Positions 1-8,019 of a stretch of DNA of 15,941 bases are shown in pieces. This stretch comes from Candidatus Cellulosilyticum pullistercoris (GTDB taxonomy: Bacteria; Bacillota; Clostridia; Lachnospirales; Cellulosilyticaceae): contig JAHLFQ010000113.1 of NCBI GenBank assembly GCA_018883705.1, positions 1 through 15,941 of the forward strand. Reading direction: 5' to 3'. The number at the start of each line of letters is the position of its first letter. Positions within the stretch are counted from its first letter, which is position 1. The notes beneath the pieces were generated by a model. That model made no database searches and was not told where the DNA came from. It worked only from the letters and a program-made list of their open reading frames with translations. Position numbers and translations under genes: made by a program.

Positions 1-801
1 TGAAACTTTAATGAGTTCATCTGTTTTTCCGGCTGCAATCATGTCATTTAAAGCCCCTACTGTATCAACCCCTAAAATACGTGCCCATCTTTCTGATTCC
101 CTAAAAATATTGGAAAGCTTAGGTTGAGCTACAAATGGTGCTAAAATACTTGGATTATCTTTATCTGGAAATTGTAAAATAAATCCATGCGCATAAGGAA
201 TGAGTTTAAATAAGTTAATTTCTTTTGTATTAGTTGCCATATAACCATAAAAATAGTTTTTAATTCCATCCAAGCTATAAATATTTACTGTTGACGTACG
301 ACGATACTTAAATAGTTTTTTCTTATCTTGCATATCCTCTACATCAAATATTTTAAGAGCCTTATCTACTGTAACAACTTCCTTCTTAATAGGTAATGCT
401 TCTTTTACCATTTCATGCATAATCTTTTCTATGGCTGCAATATTTTCCTTACTGCAATCCTGTTCATCTGCAAATTCACAGAAATAACCTCCTGCGATAT
501 GATGGTTGACTATGATATGACAACTTGGAATAAAACGCTTTGCCGCAGCAATGAGTAAGAAGGTCGCACTACGCTGGTAAACGCGCATACCATCTTTTTC
601 TCCTAGATGAACAAATTCTAAATCTACTAAATCATGTTCTATGGATGTACATAATTCTTTAAAGTGATTGTCTAATTTTGCAAGCATGATAGGATAGGGA
701 TAGTGGCTTTGTACCTTACTTGCCACTTCTTGTAACGTAGCACCTTTTTCTACATGAAGCACTTCACCATTTTTTAAACTAACTCTGACATTTTCACTCA
801 T
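1..801 (-). CDS. TGS-domain nucleoside (uridine kinase-like) kinase, N-terminal part, runs off window
   Basis: Open frame of 267 codons with no stop before the window edge, so the C-terminal kinase half is missing. The ATG at 801 follows GGGGG with a 7-nt spacer; the ATG five bases upstream opens a frame that stops after two codons. Residues 1 to about 65 look like a TGS domain (NGEVLHVEKGATLQEVA). Residues 70-200 resemble the second additional domain of threonyl-tRNA synthetase, with HHIAGGYFCEF near residues 100-110. In Clostridia this arrangement belongs to proteins of about 550 residues that end in a phosphoribulokinase/uridine kinase P-loop domain, annotated as nucleoside kinases. The kinase motifs lie outside the window, so the kinase role is inferred from architecture. 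A ThrRS fragment is less likely because the TGS segment continues straight into this SAD-like variant. It lies 51 nt after the Nif3-like gene, probably in the same operon. Confidence 0.75.
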   Translation of the reverse strand, partial: MSENVRVSLKNGEVLHVEKGATLQEVASKVQSHYPYPIMLAKLDNHFKELCTSIEHDLVDLEFVHLGEKDGMRVYQRSATFLLIAAAKRFIPSCHIIVNHHIAGGYFCEFADEQDCSKENIAAIEKIMHEMVKEALPIKKEVVTVDKALKIFDVEDMQDKKKLFKYRRTSTVNIYSLDGIKNYFYGYMATNTKEINLFKLIPYAHGFILQFPDKDNPSILAPFVAQPKLSNIFRESERWARILGVDTVGALNDMIAAGKTDELIKVS

Positions 802-852
802 TTCATGTCCCCCTTAGTTATTATTTCATGAATCATGTTGACTCAATCCTTG

Positions 853-1953
853 CTACTTAATAAATAGTGTTTCACCATTTATTTTCGAATAATAAATCTC
901 ACACACCGGAAAAGCCTTTTGGATACAGTCACCTATTGGAACTAATGCAATCTGTTCTGAAGCATAATGACCTACATCTATTATGGTAAGCCCTAATGAC
1001 TTTGCCATTTGACCTTCATGAAACTTAAGGTCTCCCGTAAGATATACATCTGCTACTTGTGCAGCACGTGAAATGTACTCACTGCCTGCTCCAGAACAAA
1101 TCGCAACACGTTTAATGGTACGCTCTTTAAGGTCAGTGATTCTAATATGTTCTAGATTAAAAATCTTTTTGACTTTCTCTACAAACGTTTCTAAGGATAA
1201 AGCTTCTTCTAGCTCCCCATAACGTCCAATTCCATAGACTTTTTTCATATTTTCTAGTGGATACACATCAACTGCTACTTCTTCATACGGATGTACCTTT
1301 TTAGCTTCTTTAATAATATGTTCTACTTCTTGATAAGTCCCTATAAAGCTTAACTCATTTTCATTTACTTTTTCTACGTAGCCTGTTTCACCTATATAAG
1401 GCTTACTACCTTCTAAAGGAATAAAGGTTCCTTCTCCTTGCTTACTAAAAGTACATCCAGCATATTTGCCAATATCACAAGTCATATTTTTAATAACCAC
1501 ATCTCTGACTTGTTCTAAGTGGCTACAAGGTACATAAATAACACCTTTATACAGTTTCTCTTCATAGGTTTTACTTAGTATCTGAATATCCTTTAACCCT
1601 AACTGATTGGCTAGATAGTCATTTAACCCCCCTGTTGTAATGTCATAATTTGTATGCATACTATACACAGCAATTTGATGTTTAATCAACTTTTCAATCA
1701 TCTGACCCTGTATGGTTTCTAAATTAATAGAACGAATGGGTTTAAATAAGAATGGATGATGTGTCACAATACAGTTCGCTCCTAAATCAATCGCCTCATC
1801 AATGACTTCATGATTTAGATCTAGCGCGCACAATACTTTCTGCACATCACAACTTGCACTTCCCACCATTAATCCTACATTATCCCATGACTCTGCTAAA
1901 TAAGGTGGTGCAAATCCCTCTAAAACTTTTATAATCTCTTTTAATCTAGGCAA
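853..1953 (-). CDS. Nif3-like dinuclear metal center protein (YqfO family)
   Basis: 366-residue member of the Nif3/YqfO family, often annotated as GTP cyclohydrolase 1 type 2 homolog; its true substrate is unsettled. The N-terminal FAPPYLAESWDNVGL motif and the metal-ligand clusters THHPF (His65-His66) and DVGHYASE (His329, Glu333) are present, so the two-metal site looks intact. The length fits the long Bacillus-type form with an inserted PII-like middle domain. The start is a TTG at 1953: GGGAGG sits 7 nt upstream and the protein then begins at the usual family position. A longer frame adds 33 residues with no family resemblance that are merely the end of trmK read in another frame. It overlaps the end of trmK by 13 nt, suggesting translational coupling. 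The trmK-Nif3 pairing is conserved in Firmicutes. Confidence 0.9.
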   Translation of the reverse strand: MPRLKEIIKVLEGFAPPYLAESWDNVGLMVGSASCDVQKVLCALDLNHEVIDEAIDLGANCIVTHHPFLFKPIRSINLETIQGQMIEKLIKHQIAVYSMHTNYDITTGGLNDYLANQLGLKDIQILSKTYEEKLYKGVIYVPCSHLEQVRDVVIKNMTCDIGKYAGCTFSKQGEGTFIPLEGSKPYIGETGYVEKVNENELSFIGTYQEVEHIIKEAKKVHPYEEVAVDVYPLENMKKVYGIGRYGELEEALSLETFVEKVKKIFNLEHIRITDLKERTIKRVAICSGAGSEYISRAAQVADVYLTGDLKFHEGQMAKSLGLTIIDVGHYASEQIALVPIGDCIQKAFPVCEIYYSKINGETLFIK

Positions 1954-2630
1954 GCTTCTACCTCCCTTAATGTCTGAATTTCCTGCATAAGTTCTTCTTT
2001 TCTTTGAAGTGCATTTTGAGAATCTTGACTTTCTAATGCTGTATAAATACACTCTTGCTTATGTCGTTTTTGTGTAATCCAAGTCTTAAATAACGGCAGT
2101 TTCTTCTCTATTAAACATTTACCATAAGTATATTCATATGACTTTTCATAATATTCTTCACCCGGTACCGCAACGATAATCGTATAATATTTTTCATCAT
2201 CTTGTACAAAATCTTCATCTTCTATTTTAAATCCAATTGAATGTAAGTATTTTCTTACTTCATCTATGTCTTGCTGCGGCTGTAAAATAAGTTTATCCAT
2301 CTTTTCAACAAGTGATTTCCCTCTTTTTAAAATATCAATAATGAGATAACCACCCATTCCTGAAATCATTATGATATTTCCAGCATCACAGGAGATGCCT
2401 TCTAACCCATTGGTCTGTTTTAGATCAACATTACTTATTTTATGCGCTACAAGGTTCTTTCTTGCCTTTTCTAGCGGACCTTTATTAATATCCGTTGCTA
2501 AACAGCTTTTTGCAATTCCTTTCTCTGATAAATAAATAGGAATATAAGCATGGTCAGTTCCTACATCAATGACCCTGCTTCCTTGTGGAACAAATTTTGC
2601 AATAGCTGATAAACGTATTGATAACTGCAC
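1941..2630 (-). CDS. trmK: tRNA (adenine(22)-N1)-methyltransferase
   Basis: 229-residue class I SAM-dependent methyltransferase of the TrmK (YqfN) family, which makes m1A at position 22 in the D-loop of bacterial tRNAs. The SAM-binding motif is DVGTDHAYIPIYL from residue 22. The family signature MISGMGGYLI lies near residue 90 and is followed by LILQPQQDIDEVRKYL, the usual C-terminal half of the catalytic domain. The C-terminal quarter is a charged helical extension (QKRHKQE, RKEELMQEIQTL), as is typical. The start is GTG at 2630 with AAAGAGGTG about 5 nt upstream. It is downstream of rpoD across a hairpin terminator and overlaps the Nif3-like gene. Expression may therefore come from read-through or from a weak promoter at the end of rpoD. 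Confidence 0.9.
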   Translation of the reverse strand: MQLSIRLSAIAKFVPQGSRVIDVGTDHAYIPIYLSEKGIAKSCLATDINKGPLEKARKNLVAHKISNVDLKQTNGLEGISCDAGNIIMISGMGGYLIIDILKRGKSLVEKMDKLILQPQQDIDEVRKYLHSIGFKIEDEDFVQDDEKYYTIIVAVPGEEYYEKSYEYTYGKCLIEKKLPLFKTWITQKRHKQECIYTALESQDSQNALQRKEELMQEIQTLREVEACLD

Positions 2631-2660
2631 TTTTACACCTCTTTATTTCATTTTGTGACA

Positions 2661-2694
2661 TAACAAAAGAGAAGTTGAAATAAGTTCAACTTCT
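2661..2694 (-). terminator. Rho-independent terminator after rpoD
   Basis: A perfect 10-bp inverted repeat (agaagttgaa at 2670-2679, ttcaacttct at 2685-2694) with a 5-nt loop, followed on the minus strand by the U-rich run CTTTTGTTA. It begins 7 nt after the rpoD stop and ends about 40 nt before the trmK GTG. The stem is mostly A-T/G-C mixed with a short, interrupted U tract, so termination may be partial. Confidence 0.75.
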
Positions 2695-2700
2695 GCTTTA

Positions 2701-3783
2701 TTATTCAAGATAATCTTTAAGTTTTTTACTACGACTTGGATGACGTAATTTTCTTAAAGCTTTCGCTTCAATTTGTCTAATTCTTTCTCTTGTTACACTA
2801 AACTCCTTACCGACTTCTTCAAGTGTACGTGCACGCCCATCATCGAGACCAAAACGTAAACGAAGTACTTTTTGTTCTCTTTCAGTTAGGGTATCTAATA
2901 CCTCGATAAGTTGTTCTTTTAATAAAGTAAAAGCAGCTGCTTCTGCTGGCACAGGAATATCTTCATCTGGAATAAAGTCACCTAAATGGCTATCTTCTTC
3001 TTCACCTATTGGCGTTTCAAGAGAAACAGGCTCTTGAGAAATCTTCATAATTTCACGTACTTTAGAAACTGGCATTTCCATGCGTTTTGCAATCTCTTCT
3101 GGTTGTGGATCACGACCAAGTTCTTGAAGTAATTGTCTTGATACACGCATTAATTTATTAATTGTTTCTACCATATGCACAGGAATACGAATCGTTCTAG
3201 CCTGATCAGCAATAGCTCTTGTAATGGCTTGTCGTATCCACCAAGTTGCATAGGTACTAAACTTATAACCTTTTGTATAATCAAATTTTTCAACAGCTTT
3301 AATAAGCCCTAAATTTCCTTCTTGAATGAGGTCAAGGAACAACATACCACGCCCAACATAGCGTTTTGCAATACTTACTACTAAACGTAAGTTTGCTTCA
3401 GCAAGTTTTTTCTTAGCTTCTTGATCGCCTTGTTCCATTCTCTTTGCTAATTCAATTTCTTGGTCTGCTGAAAGGAGAGGGACTTTACCAATTTCTTTTA
3501 AATACATGCGAACAGGGTCGTCAATACTAATACCATCTGGTAAATTACTGATATCTATATCTGACTCATCTAATTCTACATCATTTAAATGCCCGAGGAT
3601 ATCAATGTTTTGTGCTTCTAAATATTCATAAATTTGTTCTATTTTACTTGGTTCAAGTTCCATGTCTGAAAAGACTTCATTAATATCTTCCTGCTCAAGT
3701 ATTCCTTTTTTCTCTTTCGCAATCATCATAAGTTGGTCTAGCTTCGCCTTAAAGGCTAGCTTTTGTTCTGCCATGTCTTTCAC
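2701..3783 (-). CDS. rpoD: RNA polymerase primary sigma factor (sigma-70/sigma-A)
   Basis: 360-residue housekeeping sigma factor that directs RNA polymerase to -35/-10 promoters. A short region 1.1 (residues 1-85) is followed by region 1.2 (DPVRMYLKEIG near 90). Regions 2.1-2.4 (about 130-207) contain the core-binding and -10 recognition signatures DLIQEGNLGL and YKFSTYATWWIRQAI. Region 3 follows, then region 4 (about 286-350) with the -35 recognition helix EEVGKEFSVTRERIRQIE. The length matches the compact SigA form of Firmicutes. GTG at 3783 was chosen because AAAGGA lies 9 nt upstream. A TTG three codons earlier would touch the ribosome site, and an in-frame ATG three codons later has no good site. 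It lies 30 nt after dnaG and is followed by a terminator. Confidence 0.97.
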   Translation of the reverse strand: MKDMAEQKLAFKAKLDQLMMIAKEKKGILEQEDINEVFSDMELEPSKIEQIYEYLEAQNIDILGHLNDVELDESDIDISNLPDGISIDDPVRMYLKEIGKVPLLSADQEIELAKRMEQGDQEAKKKLAEANLRLVVSIAKRYVGRGMLFLDLIQEGNLGLIKAVEKFDYTKGYKFSTYATWWIRQAITRAIADQARTIRIPVHMVETINKLMRVSRQLLQELGRDPQPEEIAKRMEMPVSKVREIMKISQEPVSLETPIGEEEDSHLGDFIPDEDIPVPAEAAAFTLLKEQLIEVLDTLTEREQKVLRLRFGLDDGRARTLEEVGKEFSVTRERIRQIEAKALRKLRHPSRSKKLKDYLE

Positions 3784-3813
3784 TATTATCAATCCTTTCT
3801 CCTGTCTACTATT

Positions 3814-5577
3814 CTAACCATTTATATAATCAATATTCAATTTGTCAAGTTCCTTTTTTTGAAATAGTAGAATTTGTACTTCATTTATGTCTTTTGTTTC
3901 TTTCAAACGTTTTTCTATATAAACTTTATTAAGCCGTTTGACATTTTCTGTAATCATCTTTTTTAAGATGGTTGTATCTTCATAGCGCTGATCTTTATGA
4001 ATAAGCACATGAGAAATGATGTTCTGTTCATCTACATCTGCATAGTGAGTCGTAAAATAAGTCATATCAATTTCTGTACCTTGTTCTATTGACTCTAAAA
4101 TAGCTTTTGCCAAATCAAAAAGTAATCCTTCTTCAAACATTTCAGGCTTTAAATAGGAAAGGACATGTTTAGTTAAGTTTGGAAAATGATAAAGTGTTGC
4201 CAAAAAAATCACTTCATTATTAAAAAGTTGCTTCTTTTGTAATGGTGACTTAACTTCACTTTTCATAGCTACTTTTCTCATGCCTCTTTGATAGTGCCTA
4301 TTCATTTCTGCTTTAAATGCTTCTTCATCTATCTGATAAGCTTTACTTACTTCTTTCAAATAGATTGCTTGCTCAATGCTGCTACTTGTTTCAGCTAATA
4401 CGATAGAGGCTTCTTGTAGGAATTTGATCTTCTCCTCTGGAATCTCTAACTGATATTTTTTTTCAATCGTTCTGATTTGAAACCAAATATCAGGAGGTGC
4501 TCCTTCTAATAAAGCCTTCATGGCGTCATAGCCATGAGTTTTTAAATATTCATCAGGATCTTTTCCTTCTTCTAGTAATAATACTTTTACTTTAATGCCT
4601 TCATTTCTTAATATAGGAATGGCTCTTAGTGCTGCTTTTTGCCCTGCATTGTCACTATCATATAAAATGACGACTTCACCTGTATGACGCTTAAGAAGTT
4701 TTGCATGTCCTGGGGTAAACGCAGTCCCTAGAGAAGCTACTGTTTGCGTAAAGCCAGCTTGGTGCATAGCAATAACATCCATATATCCCTCAACTAAAAT
4801 AAAATAAGGTGCACCTGAATTTTTAGCTAAATGCATCCCATAAAGCGTACGACTTTTATTAAAAAGCATATTTTCAGGAGAGTTCAGATACTTAGGTAAG
4901 CTACCATCTAAAACCCTTCCTCCAAATGCAATCACCTTTTTACTTAAATCGAAAATGGGATAAATAACACGTCCCGAAAAACGATCATAAATCATGGTTT
5001 GACTCTGCTTACCTTGTAAAAACAGCCCTGACTCAAGTAATAGCTCATCTTTATAGCCTTTTTGCTTTAAATACTCATATAGGCCATTAAATTGATGAGG
5101 GGCATATCCTAATCCAAATTGCTTAATGGTCTCTAAAGAAAGACCACGACTCGTTAAGTAGCTAAGCGCTTCTCCATTTTCTGGCGCACGTAAACTAAAA
5201 TGAAAATATCTTGCACTTTCCTTAAGAATTTCTAGAAGTTGACCTCTTTTTCGATTACTTTCTAATTCTTCATCTGTTAGATAGGTTTCATCTAATTTTA
5301 TATTTTCTCGTTCTGCTAGATACTTAATCGCCTCTATGAAATTCATATTTTCTTTCTGCATCAAAAAAGTAATGACATTACCTCCTGCACCACAGCCAAA
5401 GCAATAATAAAGTTGCTTTTCTTCACTTACCGAAAAAGATGGGGTCTTCTCATTATGAAAAGGACATAATCCAACATAAGATCCTCCTCTCTTATTAAGT
5501 GCTGTGTATTCGGAGATAATAGACACAATATCACTTTGTTCTCTTATTTGTTCAATAACATGTTCTGGATATCTCAT
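3814..5577 (-). CDS. dnaG: DNA primase
   Basis: 587-residue primase that makes RNA primers for replication together with the replicative helicase. The N-terminal zinc-binding domain has Cys38, His41, Cys59 and Cys62 (CPFH and CFGC). The RNA polymerase/TOPRIM core carries Glu263 in VEGYMDV and the metal pair Asp307/Asp309 in YDSDNAG. The C-terminal roughly 150 residues are diverged, as expected for the DnaB-interacting domain. ATG at 5577 is preceded by GGGAGG with a 7-nt spacer. It sits between dgt (29-nt gap) and rpoD (30-nt gap), the classical macromolecular-synthesis arrangement that links primer synthesis and housekeeping transcription. Confidence 0.97.
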   Translation of the reverse strand: MRYPEHVIEQIREQSDIVSIISEYTALNKRGGSYVGLCPFHNEKTPSFSVSEEKQLYYCFGCGAGGNVITFLMQKENMNFIEAIKYLAERENIKLDETYLTDEELESNRKRGQLLEILKESARYFHFSLRAPENGEALSYLTSRGLSLETIKQFGLGYAPHQFNGLYEYLKQKGYKDELLLESGLFLQGKQSQTMIYDRFSGRVIYPIFDLSKKVIAFGGRVLDGSLPKYLNSPENMLFNKSRTLYGMHLAKNSGAPYFILVEGYMDVIAMHQAGFTQTVASLGTAFTPGHAKLLKRHTGEVVILYDSDNAGQKAALRAIPILRNEGIKVKVLLLEEGKDPDEYLKTHGYDAMKALLEGAPPDIWFQIRTIEKKYQLEIPEEKIKFLQEASIVLAETSSSIEQAIYLKEVSKAYQIDEEAFKAEMNRHYQRGMRKVAMKSEVKSPLQKKQLFNNEVIFLATLYHFPNLTKHVLSYLKPEMFEEGLLFDLAKAILESIEQGTEIDMTYFTTHYADVDEQNIISHVLIHKDQRYEDTTILKKMITENVKRLNKVYIEKRLKETKDINEVQILLFQKKELDKLNIDYING

Positions 5578-5606
5578 CTATTTTCCTCCCTTTTCTTTGA
5601 ATGTCA

Positions 5607-6614
5607 TTAATAAATATGCCAGGACTTCGGAAAAAATAAATCCATGTAAGCATTAATGGCATAGCGATCCGTCATTCCTGCTATATAATCACATACTATT
5701 TGTTTTTCAGATTCTCCTATTTGGAGCCTTTCTATGTATCCAGCGGGTAATTTCGCTAAATGCTTCATATAGTACTGATATAATTCGCTGACTACACGTT
5801 CCGCTTTTCCTTCCTGTTCCTTCGCCATAGAGCCTACATAAACATGCTGAAATAAAAATGCTCTCATGTCGTAAAAAGCTTCTTTAATAGGCGCACTCAT
5901 TACAATATCATTTCGATGAATACTTTCTTTGGTAATATCATTAATGATACAATTAATGCGCTTACTCGAAGTTCGCCCTAAAACAGTGACGCATTTTTGT
6001 GGAAGTTCATGCTCAGTAAGTACCTTACCTCGTATGGCATCATCAATGTCATGATTGATATATGCTATTTTATCCGCAAGCTGAACTACTTTGCCTTCAA
6101 GCGTACTTGGCTTACCGCTCGTTGGGTGATTTACAATACCATCTCTTACTTCAAATGTCAAGTTTAGGCCTTGCCCATTATTCTCTAAAACATCTACCAC
6201 ACGTAAACTATGTTTATTATGAGAAAAAGCACCATCTGTTAGACATTTTAAAATATGCTCTCCTGTATGTCCAAAAGGTGTATGCCCTAAATCATGCCCT
6301 AATGCAATCGCCTCTGTTAAATCTTCATTCAAATTAAGGGCTCTTGCAATGGTTCTAGCAATTTGAGAAACTTCTAAAGTATGGGTTAGTCTAGTCCTGT
6401 AATGGTCACCTTCTGGAGATATAAAAACCTGTGTTTTATGAGCAAGTCGCCTAAATGCTTTTGAATGCAAAATACGATCACGATCTCTTTGAAAAACAGT
6501 ACGTACTTCACACTCTTTTTCTGCTACTTGCCTTCCCTTCGAATACATACTCTTTGTCGCAAATTCGCTAAGTGCTAGACATTCTCTTGCTTCTTGCTCC
6601 ATGCGATAGTACAT
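5607..6614 (-). CDS. dgt: deoxyguanosinetriphosphate triphosphohydrolase-like HD protein
   Basis: 335-residue HD-domain dNTP triphosphohydrolase of the type-2 Dgt family, which cleaves dNTPs to nucleoside and triphosphate and so limits the nucleotide pool. The phosphohydrolase ligands His78 (RLTHTLEV), His107-Asp108 (GHDLGHTPFGH) and Asp181 (LADKIAYINHDIDDA) are all present, as is the family motif FRRLAHKTQVF. The frame is open to a GTG at 6623. I prefer ATG at 6614 because the N terminus then lines up with the usual clostridial length and GGGG lies 8 nt upstream. ATG at 6620 is an alternative. It is first in a tight dgt-dnaG-rpoD run. Substrate preference within dNTPs cannot be read from the sequence. 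Confidence 0.9.
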   Translation of the reverse strand: MYYRMEQEARECLALSEFATKSMYSKGRQVAEKECEVRTVFQRDRDRILHSKAFRRLAHKTQVFISPEGDHYRTRLTHTLEVSQIARTIARALNLNEDLTEAIALGHDLGHTPFGHTGEHILKCLTDGAFSHNKHSLRVVDVLENNGQGLNLTFEVRDGIVNHPTSGKPSTLEGKVVQLADKIAYINHDIDDAIRGKVLTEHELPQKCVTVLGRTSSKRINCIINDITKESIHRNDIVMSAPIKEAFYDMRAFLFQHVYVGSMAKEQEGKAERVVSELYQYYMKHLAKLPAGYIERLQIGESEKQIVCDYIAGMTDRYAINAYMDLFFPKSWHIY

Positions 6615-6847
6615 TCTCATCACCCCACATACTAATATTAATACTACATATCTCCCCTATTTCCTTTTTAATACGACAACTTCGGCATAAGCCATAATAT
6701 TAGATAGATATTCATTCCTTTATTTGTTTATATTAACCATTAACTTATATATATTACTTCAAATATTAACTTATTACTTCAAAATTTAGCATACTATTCG
6801 TTTATTTCTTACATATACCTTTTACCTTATCTCTATCTGCTAAAAAC
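6615..6847. other. AT-rich intergenic region upstream of dgt-dnaG-rpoD
   Basis: No gene is visible. It must hold the promoter of the minus-strand dgt operon, but I find no convincing sigma-A pair. ATTAAC occurs three times (6732-6737, 6739-6744, 6765-6770) and TTACTTCAAA occurs twice (6754-6763, 6774-6783), forming an imperfect direct repeat. A minus-strand AAAGGAATG at 6721-6713 followed by an AT-rich element about 12 nt on weakly resembles a sigma-H-type promoter. Confidence 0.5.
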
Positions 6848-6889
6848 AAAAGAAGTATACTCCTTTTTTATAAGGAATATACTTCTTTT
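6841..6889 (-). terminator. Rho-independent terminator of the gluconate dehydrogenase-like gene
   Basis: A 17-bp stem (6848-6864 with 6873-6889), containing one U-G wobble when read on the minus strand, with an 8-nt loop. It is followed on the minus strand by TTTGTTTTTA. It lies 26 nt after the SDR stop codon and separates that gene from the dgt operon. Confidence 0.85.
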
Positions 6890-6914
6890 ATGGATTGACT
6901 TTATTTTCTTAAAC

Positions 6915-7700
6915 TTATGGTTGTTTACCGATATATGCTAAGATACCACCATCTACATATAATATGTGTCCATTTACAAAGTTTGATGCATCAGATGCTA
7001 AGAACACTGCAGGTCCCATTAAGTCTTCTGGTGTACCCCATCTAGCTGCTGGTGTTTTTGCAATAATGAAGTTGTTGAATGGGTGACCATCTTCTCTAAG
7101 TGGTGCTGTTTGAGGTGTTGCTATGTAACCAGGTCCAATACCATTACATTGGATATTGTGTTCACCATATTCAGAACAAATATTTTTAGTAAGCATTTTA
7201 AGACCACCTTTAGCTGCTGCATAAGCAGAAACTGTTTCACGTCCTAACTCACTCATCATTGAACAAATGTTAATGATTTTACCATGTCCTTTTTTAATCA
7301 TACCTGGAATAACAGCTTTTGCCATAATGAATGGTGCATTTAAATCAACATCTATAACTTTTCTAAAATCTTCAACTGACATCTCACACATTGGAATACG
7401 TTTAATGATACCTGCATTGTTAACTAAGATATCAATAACACCAACTTCTTTCTCAATTTGTGCAACTAATGCATTAACTTGATCTTCATTTGTTACATCA
7501 CATACATAACCATGTGCTGTAATACCAAGTTCTTTATATGCAGCTAATCCTTTATCAATAAGATCTTGATTGATATCGTTAAATACTACAGTTGCTCCTG
7601 CTTTACCAAATGCACTAGCAATTGCAAAACCAATACCATAAGAAGCTCCAGTTACTAATGCAACTTTTCCTTCAAGAGAAAAACTTTTTAAAATATCCAT
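6915..7700 (-). CDS. SDR oxidoreductase, gluconate 5-dehydrogenase-like
   Basis: 261-residue classical short-chain dehydrogenase. The cofactor motif TGASYGIG is at residues 17-24 and NNAG near 92. The catalytic Ser147, Tyr160 and Lys164 have the expected spacing. The sequence, especially CSMMSELGRETVSAYAAAKG and FVNGHILYVDGGILAYIG, closely matches my recollection of Streptococcus gluconate 5-dehydrogenase (Ga5DH/IdnO). That enzyme interconverts 5-keto-D-gluconate and D-gluconate with NADP(H). A few residues are missing in the substrate loop between TAPLRE and HPF relative to that protein. ATG at 7700 has AGGA 6 nt upstream. The gene stands alone, with no gluconate kinase, permease or regulator beside it. 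A related sugar-acid reductase such as a KduD-type enzyme is the main alternative. Confidence 0.82.
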   Translation of the reverse strand: MDILKSFSLEGKVALVTGASYGIGFAIASAFGKAGATVVFNDINQDLIDKGLAAYKELGITAHGYVCDVTNEDQVNALVAQIEKEVGVIDILVNNAGIIKRIPMCEMSVEDFRKVIDVDLNAPFIMAKAVIPGMIKKGHGKIINICSMMSELGRETVSAYAAAKGGLKMLTKNICSEYGEHNIQCNGIGPGYIATPQTAPLREDGHPFNNFIIAKTPAARWGTPEDLMGPAVFLASDASNFVNGHILYVDGGILAYIGKQP

Positions 7701-7924
7701 CTCTAGTCCTACCTTTCTTAATTAGATATAACTATATGTTATATTCTCATATTTTCATTTTATATTATAATAAAAAAAATTAGTTTTTGATATATTATTT
7801 CTAAATTTTTTTGTTAATTTTAAAACTTTATTGCTTTTGCACTTAAAAATTTTCTTTTTTTATTATTTTTAACACTTGATTTTACTTTAGCTTAATAGGA
7901 TATAACCTATTATTTCATCATAAC
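7701..7924. other. Very AT-rich leader/promoter region of the SDR gene
   Basis: No gene is seen. Long A and T runs dominate. On the minus strand a perfect -10 hexamer TATAAT lies at 7769-7764, which would give a leader of about 57 nt. The hexamer 17 nt upstream (TATCAA, 7792-7787) is a poor -35, so the promoter assignment is weak; UP-element-like A/T tracts flank it. Confidence 0.4.
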
Positions 7925-7973
7925 AAACCTAAAAGAGGGTTATTTACTCTACGCATCACCCTCTTTTAGGTTT
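7925..7973 (-). terminator. Hairpin terminator after ppdK
   Basis: A perfect 16-bp inverted repeat (7925-7940 with 7958-7973; aaacctaaaagagggt and its complement) with a 17-nt loop, 47 nt after the ppdK stop. The minus-strand 3' arm ends TTTTAGGTTTGTTA, so the U tract is interrupted. It is the only visible termination signal between ppdK and the SDR gene. Confidence 0.75.
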
Positions 7974-8019
7974 AAAACCCTTAGATTTCATATCATTATT
8001 TATTTTTGTAAATGATCAT

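Noticed and set aside
834..852. Short gap sequence and nearby CATGATTCATG palindrome between the Nif3-like gene and the kinase
   Set aside because: At 11 bp in an AT-rich spacer it is too short to separate from chance, and no promoter or terminator accompanies it.
1954..2052. 33-codon N-terminal extension of the Nif3-like frame
   Set aside because: It is the end of trmK in another frame, has no family similarity, and a clear GGGAGG-TTG start follows it.
7925..7973. Perfect 16-bp inverted repeat considered as an attachment site or operator
   Set aside because: Its position 47 nt after ppdK and the U-rich end of the minus-strand arm make a transcription terminator the simpler reading.
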